Below the pieces are notes generated by a model. It did no database searches. It was not told the DNA's origin and was given only the letters and a program-made list of their open reading frames with translations. Source: Brevundimonas sp. (lineage in GTDB: Bacteria; Pseudomonadota; Alphaproteobacteria; Caulobacterales; Caulobacteraceae). Taken from it: 64,000 bases of DNA. Of this stretch, positions 24,631 through 33,428 are shown in pieces. A program made the position numbers and the translations under genes. Positions within the stretch are counted from its first letter, which is position 1; each line of letters opens with the position of its first letter. The DNA is taken from contig NZ_JAUYNX010000002.1 of NCBI RefSeq assembly GCF_030704825.1, positions 57,753 through 121,752 of the forward strand. Reading direction: 5' to 3'.

Positions 24631-26906
24631 CGGATCACGCTGAACGTCGCCGGCTCGCCGCCCTGGGCGTCGGCGCTCAGCCAGACGTCGAACAGGCCCG
24701 GCTCGACCGTCGGCCGCAGGTCGGACCCGAGGAAGCTCAGGTCGGCGAACCTCAGCGGCAGGGACACCTCCAGGACGCCGCCCGCGGGCACGGTCACGCG
24801 GCGGAATCCCTTCAGCAGTCGCACGGGCTGGGTGACTGAGGCGGCCTTGTCGCGAATGTACAGCTGCACGACCTCGGACACGGGACGCGCGCCGGTGTTG
24901 GTCAGGGTGACCGTCGCCGTGACCTCGCCGTTCCAGGCCATGGTCGGCGCCGACAGGCGAACCGGCGACCAGCTGACGGATCCGTAGGTCAGGCCATGCC
25001 CGAACGGATAGAGGGCCAGATGCGGCGCCTCGCGGAATTTCGCGGTGAATTCGGTGTCCGTGGGCCGCGACGGTCGGCCGGTGGCCTTGTGCGCATAATA
25101 GAAGGGCGACTGTCCCGACCTGTGTGGGAAGCTGACCGGCAGCCGCCCCGTCGGGGCATGATCGCCGAACAGGACATCGGCCACGGCATTGCCCGTTTCG
25201 GACCCGAGGAACCAGGTGACCAGAATGGCCGGGGCGTCCTTCACCGCGCCCGCCAGCTCCATGCCCCGGCCGTTGCGCAGCAGCACCACCACGGGCTTGC
25301 CGGTCGCCGCAACGGCCTCGGCCAGCGCCAGTTGGGGCGCGGGAAGGCCGATGTCGACCCGCGACTTGGACTCGGCCGACATCTCCTGCGACTCGCCGAC
25401 GGCCAGCAGCACGACGTCGGCCTGGGCCGCCGCCACCACCGCCGCCTCGATCCCGCCGGCCAGCGGGGCCTCGACGTTCGAGCCCTTGACCACGGTCAGG
25501 CTGGAGCCCTCGCCCAGCGCCGCGCGCAGGCCCAGTTCCAGCGACACCGCCAGCTTCGGATCCTTGAAGATCGACCAGGGACCGAACAGGTCCGTCGCAT
25601 CCGCCCCGAACGGCCCGATCAGGGCGTAGCGTTTGCCCGTCTTCGGCAGGGGCAGCAGGCCGCCCTCGTTCTTCAGCATCACGATCGACTTGCGGCCCGC
25701 CTCGCGCGCCAGCGCCAGATGCTCGCGGCTGCCGTGGACGCGGCGTTCCATGCGCACGTCCGAGCCGCGGTAAGGATTGTCGAACAGCCCCAGGGCCGCC
25801 TTGGTCATCAGCACCCGCCGCACCGCCTCGTCGACGCGCGCCATGGGCACGTCGCCCGACTGGACCAGTTCCGGAATGTGCTTGAGGTACAGACCGCTCT
25901 TCATCGACATGTCGACGCCGGCTATCAGGGCCAGCCGCGCCGCGTCGCGTCCGTCTGCGGCGTAGCCGTGGGCGATTAGCTCCTGCTCCGAGGTGTAGTC
26001 CGATACCACGAAGCCCGCGAAGCCCCATTCGCCGCGCAGGATGTCGGTCAGCAGCCATCTGTTGCCGCTGGCCGGGACGCCGTTGAGGTCATTGAAGGCG
26101 CTCATCGTCGACAGGGCGCCCGCGTCGAAGGCGGCCTTGAACGGCGGCAGATAGACCGAGCGCAGCTCCAGCTCGCTCATGTCCGTGGAATTGTAATCCA
26201 TGCCCGCCTCGGCGGCGCCGTAGGCGGCGAAATGCTTGGGACAGGCCAGCAACGACGACCAGGCCTTCAGATCGTCGCCCTGGAAGCCGCGGGTGCGCGC
26301 CGCGGCGAACAGATTGCCGAGGAAGACGTCCTCGCCCGCGCCCTCGACCACCCGGCCCCAGCGCTGGTCGCGGCCGATGTCGACCATGGGGGCGTAGGTC
26401 TGGTGTACGCCCGCGGCTCCGCCCTCGACGGCGGCGGCGCGCGCCGTCCGCATGGCCAGGTCGGCGTCCCAGCTGGCGGCCTCGCCCAGAGGTACGGGAA
26501 AGGTGGTGCGCAGGCCGTGGACGATGTCGGCGGCGAACAGCAGGGGAATGCCCAGCCGGCTGTCCCGCACCGCCATCTCCTGCACCATCCGGGTGTTTCC
26601 GGCGCCCACGCCGTTGAACAGGGCCCCGATCCGGCCGGCGCGGATGTCGGCGGCGACGGCTGACTGATCCGGGTTGAGGTCGCCGGGGTTCACCCCCTCG
26701 GGCCGCCAGCGGAAGGGGTCGTTCAGCAGGTTCAGCTGGCCTGCCTTCTCCTCGATGGTCATACGCGCGATCAGGCCGTTGACCCGATCCAGGTCGGCCG
26801 CAGCCTGCGCCGCCGCGATCCTCGGCGCCATGACCATGCCGGCGGCCATCGCGCCTCCGGCGAGGAGCATGCGGCGGGTCGGGGCGGGGAGGGAGGCGTG
26901 ACGCAT
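24627..26906 (-). CDS. bglX: Periplasmic beta-glucosidase, glycoside hydrolase family 3
   Basis: A 759-residue exported GH3 enzyme hydrolysing terminal beta-D-glucosides. The N-terminus has TRRMLLAGGAMAAGM, a Tat-like signal with twin arginine. The GH3 N-domain includes GRDQRWGR and ACPKHFAAYG; the nucleophile is Asp303 in FVVSDYTSE. The C-domain (HPTG-like APTGRLPVSFP) and a C-terminal fibronectin III-like domain follow. A perfect AACCGGTT lies immediately upstream of the ATG, suggesting LacI-type control. Function with the linked VOC/ArsC genes is not implied. Confidence 0.92.
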   Translation of the reverse strand: MRHASLPAPTRRMLLAGGAMAAGMVMAPRIAAAQAAADLDRVNGLIARMTIEEKAGQLNLLNDPFRWRPEGVNPGDLNPDQSAVAADIRAGRIGALFNGVGAGNTRMVQEMAVRDSRLGIPLLFAADIVHGLRTTFPVPLGEAASWDADLAMRTARAAAVEGGAAGVHQTYAPMVDIGRDQRWGRVVEGAGEDVFLGNLFAAARTRGFQGDDLKAWSSLLACPKHFAAYGAAEAGMDYNSTDMSELELRSVYLPPFKAAFDAGALSTMSAFNDLNGVPASGNRWLLTDILRGEWGFAGFVVSDYTSEQELIAHGYAADGRDAARLALIAGVDMSMKSGLYLKHIPELVQSGDVPMARVDEAVRRVLMTKAALGLFDNPYRGSDVRMERRVHGSREHLALAREAGRKSIVMLKNEGGLLPLPKTGKRYALIGPFGADATDLFGPWSIFKDPKLAVSLELGLRAALGEGSSLTVVKGSNVEAPLAGGIEAAVVAAAQADVVLLAVGESQEMSAESKSRVDIGLPAPQLALAEAVAATGKPVVVLLRNGRGMELAGAVKDAPAILVTWFLGSETGNAVADVLFGDHAPTGRLPVSFPHRSGQSPFYYAHKATGRPSRPTDTEFTAKFREAPHLALYPFGHGLTYGSVSWSPVRLSAPTMAWNGEVTATVTLTNTGARPVSEVVQLYIRDKAASVTQPVRLLKGFRRVTVPAGGVLEVSLPLRFADLSFLGSDLRPTVEPGLFDVWLSADAQGGEPATFSVIR

Positions 26907-26920
26907 GTAACCGGTTCCGC
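26905..26920. promoter_or_regulatory. LacI-type operator candidate at the bglX start
   Basis: The perfect 8-bp palindrome AACCGGTT (26909-26916) with partly symmetric flanks touches the bglX start codon. CG-centred palindromes of this type are bound by LacI-family sugar repressors. The binding protein is not in the adjacent sequence. Confidence 0.4.
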
Positions 26921-26975
26921 AAGCTGTGGGAGGCAGACCTAACGGCCGGGGCCGGTCCCGCCTAGTCCGCCCCGA

Positions 26976-27359
26976 TCACATCCCGTTGCGCGGGAGGACC
27001 GTTCGACCGGCCAGCCAGTCGATCAACGCCGCGCGTTCCGCAGCCGACCCGCCCTGATAAGGCATGGCTGTTCCCGGCACGACGGCCTCGGGATCCGCCA
27101 GATAGCGGTCCAGCGTCGGCCCATCCCAGACCAGACCTCTCTGGCCCGCCGCGCGCATCGCGTCCGAATAGGCGAAGCCCGGCACAGTCCCCGCGCGGCG
27201 CCCGAACACATCCTTCAGGTGGGGGGCCGGCATGGCGACATCGTCCGGCCGCAGCGAATGGCAGGCCGCGCACCGTTGGAACGCGCGCTCGCCCGCGTCC
27301 GTCAGGGTCCGTGGCTCGGACCCGGCCAGCGCCATGAACAGGAGCCAGAACGCCGCCAC
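26976..27359 (-). CDS. Small exported cytochrome c
   Basis: A 127-residue protein with a short hydrophobic export signal (residues 1-14), a haem-attachment CAACH near residue 30 and the distal methionine region GTAMPYQGG near residue 98, typical of class I cytochrome c. The GTG start lies 3 nt after the stop of the Vgb-like propeller gene, so the pair is co-expressed. It probably shuttles electrons in the periplasm; its redox partner is unknown. Confidence 0.85.
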   Translation of the reverse strand: MAAFWLLFMALAGSEPRTLTDAGERAFQRCAACHSLRPDDVAMPAPHLKDVFGRRAGTVPGFAYSDAMRAAGQRGLVWDGPTLDRYLADPEAVVPGTAMPYQGGSAAERAALIDWLAGRTVLPRNGM

Positions 27360-27362
27360 GCC

Positions 27363-28331
27363 TCAACCGCCGTGCCGGATGACCACCAGCCGGTCCGTGC
27401 CCGACTCCGCGCCCCAAACCTCTCCGGGGCGGCCCAGCATCTGGCGCACATTGGCCCCCGGCCGATCGCTGGGAAAGCTCTGGAAGGTCTCCGTGGCCGG
27501 GTCGAACCGGACGATGGCATTGGCGCCGAAGTCGGTCAGCCAGACCTTGTCCGTCTCGTCGACATAGACGGAATAGGTCTTCGGCGCCTCGCCCGGCAGT
27601 TTCCAGGTCCGCCAGCTGGCGTCGCGCGGGTCATGGACGCTGACGTTGCCGCTGTTCCACTCGCTGACCCAGATCCGGCCGTGGCTGTCGGACCAGACCC
27701 GGCGCGCGCCCTGGTTCGGCGTCGGGGGCTCGACGATGGTCGCCTCGCCGGTGTCGAGATCCACCTTCGCTATGTGGTTGCCGGCGAGAGAAGCGTACCA
27801 GACATCGCCGGACGGCGTGGTGGTGATGCCGTAGGGGCCGCGGCCGCGCGGGGCGGCCCAGACCCTCATGTCGTCCGTCGCCGGGTCCAGCCGACCATAG
27901 AAGCCCGTCTGGCCGGTGAACCAGATGCGGCCGCGATGATCGAAGGTGGCGGTGTTCAGGTTCACTGGTCCGGTGTCCGCCGGCAGCGGCCAGACCTTGA
28001 CCTCGCGCGTGGCCCGATCGACCCGGACGATGGCGTTCTGGCCGCCGTCGGTGATCCAGGCGTTCCCGTCGGGCCCGACGATGACGCCGTGAGGGGCCGA
28101 GCCCTCGCCGAGCGGAACAATGACGGTCTCGCCGGTGTCGGGATCAAGGACGCCGTGGCCGCCGCCGCGCTGAACGGTCCACCAGACCTCGCCGTCCGGG
28201 GTGACGGCGACGTCGTGAGCGCGGCCGCCGGGCGGAACGGCGTAATAGCGCACCTCTTGCGCCAGCGTGGGGCTGACGAGGACCATCGCGATCACTAACG
28301 GGGCCGCGAACCCGGAAAGGCGGCGGATCAT
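27363..28331 (-). CDS. Exported Vgb/virginiamycin B lyase-like beta-propeller protein
   Basis: A 322-residue protein with a signal peptide (MIRRLSGFAAPLVIAMVLVS) and six to seven repeats of the PDGxxWxTD type (GPDGNAWITDGG; TTTPSGDVWYASLAG; DSHGRIWVSEWNSG), as in streptogramin lyase and NHL-like propellers. Real Vgb enzymes are cytoplasmic, so an exported copy paired with a cytochrome c is more likely a binding or redox-related propeller than a resistance enzyme. ATG 28331 follows AGGAGAG. Confidence 0.85.
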   Translation of the reverse strand: MIRRLSGFAAPLVIAMVLVSPTLAQEVRYYAVPPGGRAHDVAVTPDGEVWWTVQRGGGHGVLDPDTGETVIVPLGEGSAPHGVIVGPDGNAWITDGGQNAIVRVDRATREVKVWPLPADTGPVNLNTATFDHRGRIWFTGQTGFYGRLDPATDDMRVWAAPRGRGPYGITTTPSGDVWYASLAGNHIAKVDLDTGEATIVEPPTPNQGARRVWSDSHGRIWVSEWNSGNVSVHDPRDASWRTWKLPGEAPKTYSVYVDETDKVWLTDFGANAIVRFDPATETFQSFPSDRPGANVRQMLGRPGEVWGAESGTDRLVVIRHGG

Positions 28332-28404
28332 GGCGCTCTCCTTGCGTTCCTGTCGCGACACCATAGCCGAATGGAGGCGGGCGATTCGACCGGGTCGCGC
28401 CCGT

Positions 28405-28644
28405 TCAGCCCTCGACCTCGGCTTCCGGTCGGTCATGACCGTCGGCGCGTTCGGTGATCCAGCGGCCCGAGGCGTCGGCGTATTCGATCAGGGAATCCTC
28501 GTCCGGCACCTTCTGCTCGCGGGCCGCGGCCGCCGCGGCGGCGCGGGCGGAGTCGTGGTCGGGATAGGTTTCGGAATAGGTGCCGCCCAGCTGATAGGCC
28601 CAGCCTCCGTCGTGTTCGACGATGCGATAGGTGATCTGAACCAT
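28405..28644 (-). CDS. DUF2188 domain protein
   Basis: A 79-residue acidic protein (ITYRIVEHDGGWAYQLGG, followed by YPDHDSARAAAAAAA) matching DUF2188, a small family with one beta-hairpin and helix. Function is unknown. It reads leftward toward the Vgb-like gene with a 73-bp gap. Confidence 0.8.
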   Translation of the reverse strand: MVQITYRIVEHDGGWAYQLGGTYSETYPDHDSARAAAAAAAREQKVPDEDSLIEYADASGRWITERADGHDRPEAEVEG

Positions 28645-28833
28645 GGGGCAGGCTCCGGCTGGGCGTGGGAGGAAGTGTCGGCTAGCGAACGCGGGGCGAC
28701 AAGGGCCGTTGCACGCGAATTCCTCCCCGACCCGCGTGGAATATCTTCGCCGGGGCGCATCCGCTGGCGGCGCCGGCGCCGACTACCCTATGAAAGTTCG
28801 GGCAAGGCGTCCGGCGCATGAGGGGTGACGACG

Positions 28834-29247
28834 ATGGAAGATCTGTTTCGTTCTTACTGGTGGCTGCTGTTCCCGCTGGCCTGGTTCGTGTTCGGCGGCT
28901 TCTCCAGCTTCCTGAACTACCGGCGTCAGAAGGATACGCTGAAGCTGATCCAGACCTATGCCGAGCGGGGGCAGGAGCCCCCGGCCGCGCTGCTGAAAGT
29001 GCTGGAACGGCCGATCGACGCGGACGACGATTCCTGGCACTCGCGCCGGGATGGCCGGCCCGGCGACGGGTCCTGGTTTTCGGTGGTGCTGTTCGGCGTG
29101 ATGTCGGCGGGTTTCGCCTACGCCAGCTGGGCTGACATCTATGGAGCCCAGGAGGCCTTTCTGATTGTCAGCTTCGTGCTCGGGGCCCTGTGCCTGGCCT
29201 CGCTGGTCTCGGCCTTGCGCAGCGGCGGGCGCGGTCCGCGGGCCTGA
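28834..29247 (+). CDS. DUF6249-like membrane protein, first ECF cassette
   Basis: A 137-residue protein with an N-terminal transmembrane helix (WWLLFPLAWFVFGGF), a charged segment containing YAERGQEPPAALLKVLERP, and two C-terminal helices. The central segment resembles that of the protein at 30256, as if the two were paralogues. The ATG at 28834 follows GAGGGG. It ends 21 nt before an ECF sigma gene; together with the following gene they look like one unit. Function is unknown. Confidence 0.78.
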   Translation: MEDLFRSYWWLLFPLAWFVFGGFSSFLNYRRQKDTLKLIQTYAERGQEPPAALLKVLERPIDADDDSWHSRRDGRPGDGSWFSVVLFGVMSAGFAYASWADIYGAQEAFLIVSFVLGALCLASLVSALRSGGRGPRA

Positions 29248-29268
29248 TGCCGGCCGGGGATCAGGGAC

Positions 29269-29808
29269 ATGGGGGGACTGCAGACCGACGCCGAGTTGGT
29301 GGGCCGTGCGCTCGCCGGCTCGGACGCGGCCTTTTCGCGGCTGGTCGAGCGGCACCAGGCCGCGGTGCGAGCGTTTCTGCGCCGCATGCTGGGCGGGGGC
29401 TGGGCCGAGGCGGACGATGTGGCCCAGGACGCCTTTCTCGCGGCCTGGGGCTCGCTGCGCTCGCTGAAGGAGCCGGCCGGGGTCCGCGCCTGGTTGTGCG
29501 GCATCGCCTGGCGCAAGGCCCAGGATCGCATCCGGTCCTCCCGGCGCAGCGCCGCACGCGACACCATCTGGCTGGAGACGGTCGAGACCCCCGCCGGGGT
29601 TTCGCCGGAAGACCGGATGTCCGTCGCGGGGGCGATGGCCGACCTGCCGCCCGACGTTCGCGCCTGCGTGGCCCTGTGCCTGGCCGACGGCTGGTCGCAC
29701 GGCGAGGCGGCGATGGCCCTGGGCTTGCCTCTGGGTACGGTGAAGTCGCATGTTGCACGGGGAAGGGCGCGTTTGCTCAAGGCGCTGGGAGGTCCGGATG
29801 ACGCCTGA
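29269..29808 (+). CDS. ECF-type RNA polymerase sigma factor, first cassette
   Basis: A 179-residue sigma-70 family protein with only regions 2 and 4. Region 2 includes DDVAQDAFLAAWGSLRSL; region 4 includes SHGEAAMALGLPLGTVKSHVARGRARL, the -35-binding helix-turn-helix. It overlaps the next gene, a putative anti-sigma membrane protein, by 11 nt. The regulon is unknown. The second cassette has a related sigma factor at 30679. Confidence 0.9.
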   Translation: MGGLQTDAELVGRALAGSDAAFSRLVERHQAAVRAFLRRMLGGGWAEADDVAQDAFLAAWGSLRSLKEPAGVRAWLCGIAWRKAQDRIRSSRRSAARDTIWLETVETPAGVSPEDRMSVAGAMADLPPDVRACVALCLADGWSHGEAAMALGLPLGTVKSHVARGRARLLKALGGPDDA

Positions 29809-30121
29809 ACAGAAACTGTCCGCCCTGTTCGCCGCCGAGGCTCCGCCCGCGCGCGATTACGCCTTTCAGGTCCGGATCGCCCAGGCCATCGCCCTTCGTC
29901 GGGCGTGGATGACCGTGGCCGCCCTGGTTCCGTGGGGCGTGGCGTCTGTCGCCGTGCTGTGGGCCCTGATCCCGGTGGTCGGACCGATGACCGAAAGCCT
30001 TGGCCCGGCGCTCGAACCCGCGGCGGCCATGTTGGCCGGGGCGGCGGTCACCGCCGTCGCCGCCCTGTGGCTGTCCCGCCGCTTCAACGGACGCTCGCGC
30101 AAGCCATTCATCGCTCGCTGA
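29798..30121 (+). CDS. Putative membrane anti-sigma factor, first cassette
   Basis: A 107-residue protein with a soluble N-terminus of about 35 residues (TPEQKLSALFAAEAPPARDYAF) and two transmembrane helices. The 11-nt overlap with the sigma gene and the topology suggest it tethers or inhibits that sigma factor. No ZAS zinc motif is present, so the assignment rests on context. Confidence 0.65.
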   Translation: MTPEQKLSALFAAEAPPARDYAFQVRIAQAIALRRAWMTVAALVPWGVASVAVLWALIPVVGPMTESLGPALEPAAAMLAGAAVTAVAALWLSRRFNGRSRKPFIAR

Positions 30122-30255
30122 CGGTCGCCGCGGCGGCTGGGCCGCCTTACGAAAGTTTCACGAGCGCGTTCGCATCCGTACGGCCCCGCCAACGCCTCTT
30201 GTCGTCAGAAGGCCGAAGCATCACGCTCCGGTTTCGAACAAGAGGGGATACCCAC

Positions 30256-30657
30256 ATGGAAGACTTCATCCCGCTGGTGGCCATTCTGTCGGTCTTCGGC
30301 ACCATCACCGCCATCGCCTTCGGCCCCGCCTATCTCAAGTCGCGCGAGAAGCGCGAAATGCAGGCCACCGTGCGCCACGCCATCGACAAGGGTCAGCAAC
30401 TCCCGCCCGAGCTCATCGACGCCATGACGAAGGATGTGGCCAGCAAGCTGCCTTCGCGGACGCGGGACCTGCGCCGCGGCGTGATCTGGCTGGCTGTCGG
30501 CGTCGGCATCGCCGCCTTCGGCTTCCTCAGCGATCTGGGCTGGGACCACCACGAGATGGATAACATCGGCAACGGCCTGCTGGGCGTGGCCGCCATCCCG
30601 GCCACCATCGGGCTGGCCTTCATCGTGCTCAGCTTCTTCAACTCGAACAAGGAATAG
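30256..30657 (+). CDS. DUF6249 family membrane protein, second ECF cassette
   Basis: A 133-residue protein with an N-terminal helix (FIPLVAILSVFGTITAIAF), the cytoplasmic stretch HAIDKGQQLPPELIDAM, and two C-terminal helices. It corresponds in layout to the protein at 28834. The ATG is preceded by AGAGGGG. It ends 21 nt before the second ECF sigma gene, the same spacing as in the first cassette. Confidence 0.8.
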   Translation: MEDFIPLVAILSVFGTITAIAFGPAYLKSREKREMQATVRHAIDKGQQLPPELIDAMTKDVASKLPSRTRDLRRGVIWLAVGVGIAAFGFLSDLGWDHHEMDNIGNGLLGVAAIPATIGLAFIVLSFFNSNKE

Positions 30658-30678
30658 GACCGGGCGGACGGGGGAAGC

Positions 30679-31236
30679 ATGATGACCCAGCCCTTGGTCG
30701 ACCGGCACGACGTCGAGCTCGCCGCCCTCGCGGCGGCGGGCGGGCGGCGGGAGTTCGGCGAGTTGGTGCGCCGCCACGGCTCGGCGGTGCGCGGTCTGCT
30801 GCGGCGGATGGGGGCCCAGGCTTCCCTCGCCGACGACATCGCCCAGGACGCCTTCATCCAGGCGTTCGAGCGGTGCGCGGAGTTCCGCGGCGAAGGCACC
30901 TTCGCCGCCTGGGTCAAGCGGATCGCTGCGCGCCTTTACATCAAGCGGGTCGCCAAGGAAGCCCGCTACATCGCTGAAGTCGAACAGGAAGATATCGCGC
31001 CCGCCGCCGATCATGCGGGCCTGATGGACCTCGATGAAGCCCTCAAGGGCCTGAGCGAGCCCGAACGACTGTGTGTCTCCCTTTGTCACGGGGCCGGCAT
31101 GGCGCATCCCGAGATCGCCGCCGCCCTGAATTTGCCACTCGGCACGGTGAAGTCTCATGTCAAACGTGGTCTGGATAAACTCCGCGCGCGGCTCCAGCCG
31201 CAGCAGTCCCTGGGGAGCACGCAGCATGTCGGCTGA
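30679..31236 (+). CDS. ECF-type RNA polymerase sigma factor, second cassette
   Basis: A 185-residue ECF sigma factor with region 2 (DDIAQDAFIQAFERCAEFRG) and region 4 (HPEIAAALNLPLGTVKSHVK). It overlaps the next gene by 11 nt, as in the first cassette. Regions 2 and 4 resemble those of the 29269 sigma, so the two may have arisen by duplication, though ECF factors share these motifs generally. Confidence 0.9.
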   Translation: MMTQPLVDRHDVELAALAAAGGRREFGELVRRHGSAVRGLLRRMGAQASLADDIAQDAFIQAFERCAEFRGEGTFAAWVKRIAARLYIKRVAKEARYIAEVEQEDIAPAADHAGLMDLDEALKGLSEPERLCVSLCHGAGMAHPEIAAALNLPLGTVKSHVKRGLDKLRARLQPQQSLGSTQHVG

Positions 31237-31639
31237 CGAGTTCGATCCCTTTGTCGAGCGCCTGTTTGCGCGCGCGCCCCAGATGCCCGATTCCGCCCTG
31301 TTTACGGCGCGGGTCGAGCAGCGGCTGCAGAAAGGCTCCCGCGTCCGCTTCCTCGCCCTCGGTCTCGCCGGCGTCGTCGGCGGCGTGGTGGCGGTGCGCG
31401 AAACCATGAGCGTCGACCTCGGAAATGGCGAGGGCGTCGTGGCCGGCAATGCGTTGGGCCAGGGTATCCGCAGCGCGTCGCTCAACGCCCAGGGCGCGGT
31501 CCAGTCGGGTCTCGACCAGCTCGGTCTGGCCAATCTGGAACTCGGCTCCATGGGCGGGATGCAGATGTTCTGGATCGCCGCCGGCGCCCTGATCGCCCTC
31601 GCCGCCGCCGGGGTGATGAAACTGTCCCAGGATGTGTGA
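31226..31639 (+). CDS. Putative membrane anti-sigma factor, second cassette
   Basis: A 137-residue protein: a soluble acidic N-terminus (SADEFDPFVERLFARAPQMP), one hydrophobic segment near residue 50, and a C-terminal transmembrane helix (FWIAAGALIALAAAGVM). The ATG lies inside the sigma gene, 11-nt overlap. An anti-sigma role is inferred from position and topology only. Confidence 0.65.
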   Translation: MSADEFDPFVERLFARAPQMPDSALFTARVEQRLQKGSRVRFLALGLAGVVGGVVAVRETMSVDLGNGEGVVAGNALGQGIRSASLNAQGAVQSGLDQLGLANLELGSMGGMQMFWIAAGALIALAAAGVMKLSQDV

Positions 31640-31645
31640 CCGCCT

Positions 31646-31671
31646 CCCGTCATCCCGCGAGGGATGACGGG
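31646..31671. repeat. Perfect 11-bp hairpin (intergenic palindrome)
   Basis: CCCGTCATCCC, loop GCGA, GGGATGACGGG directly follows the second cassette. It has no T-run after it on either strand. It resembles the short GTCATCCC-type intergenic palindromes scattered in Caulobacterales genomes; it may still assist termination before panB. Confidence 0.7.
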
Positions 31672-31718
31672 GATGGCCTCCGCGACTATCTAGGAGGCCC
31701 GAACAGGAGGCCCTCCCC

Positions 31719-32555
31719 ATGTCCAGCCAGAAGCAGGAAGCGGTCAAACGCATCTCGGCGCCTGACATCCGCGCCCGCAAGGGGGGCGAGCCCATCGTCT
31801 GCCTGACCGCCTATGACGCCCCGACCGCCGCCCTGCTGGACGACCACTGCGACCTGCTGCTGGTCGGGGACAGCGTCGGCATGGTGGTCCACGGCATGCC
31901 CAACACCGTCGGGGTGACGCTGGAAATGATGATCCTGCACGGCCAGGCCGTGATGCGCGGCTCGCGCCGGGCCATGGTGGTCATCGACATGCCGTTCGGC
32001 AGTTATGAGGGCGGCAAGGAACAGGCCTACCAGAACTGCGCCCGGGTGATGAAGGAGACCGGCGCCCAGGGGGTGAAGGTCGAGAGCGGTCCGACCGTCG
32101 CCGAGACCATCGCCTATCTGGTTCAGCGCGGCATTCCGGTCATGGGCCATGTCGGCCTGCGTCCCCAGGCGGTGCTGACCGACGGCGCCTTCAAGGCCAA
32201 GGGACGCACCGACGAGGAGCGGCTGCGCGTCCTGAGCGAGGCCGAGGCCACCGCCGACGCCGGGGCCTTCGCCGTGGTGATCGAGGGCGTGGCCGAAGGC
32301 CTGGCCCGCGAGATCACCCTGGCCATCGACAAGCCCACCATCGGCATCGGCGCCTCGTCCGCCTGCGACGGCCAGATCCTGGTCACTCCGGACATGCTGG
32401 GCCTGTTCGACTGGACCCCCAAATTCGTCCGCCGTTACGCTGATTTGCGCGGCGATATCGACCGCGCGGTCGGCGCCTACGCCGCTGACGTCAAGGCCCG
32501 CCGTTTTCCTGCCGAAGTCGAGACCTACTTCTCGAAAAAGCCCGTCACGCCCTAA
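31719..32555 (+). CDS. panB: 3-methyl-2-oxobutanoate hydroxymethyltransferase
   Basis: A 278-residue TIM-barrel enzyme making ketopantoate from 2-oxoisovalerate and methylene-THF for pantothenate and CoA synthesis. [27 protein letters not shown] (metal-binding Asp), [11 protein letters not shown] and [15 protein letters not shown] are family signatures. It begins a rightward housekeeping run. panC is not next to it in the window. Confidence 0.95.
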   Translation: MSSQKQEAVKRISAPDIRARKGGEPIVCLTAYDAPTAALLDDHCDLLLVGDSVGMVVHGMPNTVGVTLEMMILHGQAVMRGSRRAMVVIDMPFGSYEGGKEQAYQNCARVMKETGAQGVKVESGPTVAETIAYLVQRGIPVMGHVGLRPQAVLTDGAFKAKGRTDEERLRVLSEAEATADAGAFAVVIEGVAEGLAREITLAIDKPTIGIGASSACDGQILVTPDMLGLFDWTPKFVRRYADLRGDIDRAVGAYAADVKARRFPAEVETYFSKKPVTP

Positions 32556-32646
32556 GCGGCGCGTTGCGGGCGGCAAGCTGACCCTCTAGGGTCCGGCCGG
32601 ACTGAATTTCAGCGGCCTATTTCCGTTTTCTGGGGGCGACGTATCC

Positions 32647-33405
32647 GTGGTTGATGTCTTCGAGCAGGTCGAGGAGGAGCTTCGCTCCGACCGCTACAAG
32701 CGGCTGGCCCGCACCTGGCTGCCGATTGTCGGCGGCGTGCTTCTGGTCGCCCTCGTCGCGGCCCTGGCCGTCTGGGGCTGGGACAGCTGGCAGACGTCCA
32801 AGGCCGACAAGGCTTCCGTCGCCTACGACCGCGGCCTCGAGTCCCTGCAGGCCGGCAATCCGGTCGGGGCTGACGCCGCCTTCGTCCAGGCCGCCAAGGA
32901 AGGCAACGACGCCTACAAGGTCATGGCCCTGATGCAACGCGCCGGAATCGCTCTCGAGGCCAACCGCATTCCCGACGCCATCCGCTTGCTGGACGAAGCG
33001 GCCAAGGCGTCGCGGGATGCGCTGCTCTCCGACCCCGCCGCCTACAAGGCCGCCCTGCTGGCCATGGACACCGAAACCCTGGCGCAGATCGAGGCCCGCC
33101 TCAAGCCGCTGACCGACCCGGACCGTCCGCTCAGCCCCTTCGCCGTGGAAGCCCTGGCCATGGCCCGGCTCGAATACGGCCAGACGGCGGCGGCTCGCGA
33201 AGCCTTCGTACTGCTCAAGAACGGTCTGGATACGCCGGAGATCGTCAGCCAGCGCGCCGACCTGGCCATCGCGGCCATCGATTCCGGCGCCGCCGCCAAT
33301 CTCAAGCGCATCACCGGCGCCCAGGCCGCTCTTCCCGCCCCCATCGCCCCGGTCGCGCCCGCCGGGCCTGGCGGCCCCGCTCCCGCCGCTCCGGCTCGCC
33401 CGTGA
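32647..33405 (+). CDS. YfgM-like single-pass TPR membrane protein
   Basis: A 252-residue protein with the YfgM layout: charged N-terminus (VDVFEQVEEELRSDRYKRL), one transmembrane helix at residues 24-44, a helical TPR-like periplasmic domain and an Ala/Pro-rich tail. YfgM associates with the Sec translocon and periplasmic chaperones in E. coli. The GTG start is inferred. It precedes bamB by 23 nt, the conserved yfgM-bamB-der order. Confidence 0.82.
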   Translation: MVDVFEQVEEELRSDRYKRLARTWLPIVGGVLLVALVAALAVWGWDSWQTSKADKASVAYDRGLESLQAGNPVGADAAFVQAAKEGNDAYKVMALMQRAGIALEANRIPDAIRLLDEAAKASRDALLSDPAAYKAALLAMDTETLAQIEARLKPLTDPDRPLSPFAVEALAMARLEYGQTAAAREAFVLLKNGLDTPEIVSQRADLAIAAIDSGAAANLKRITGAQAALPAPIAPVAPAGPGGPAPAAPARP

Positions 33406-33428
33406 TCACCGTTTTCAGGACGTCACCC

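Noticed and set aside
31646..31671. Intrinsic terminator
   Set aside because: The stem is perfect, but neither side has a T-run; kept as an intergenic palindrome.
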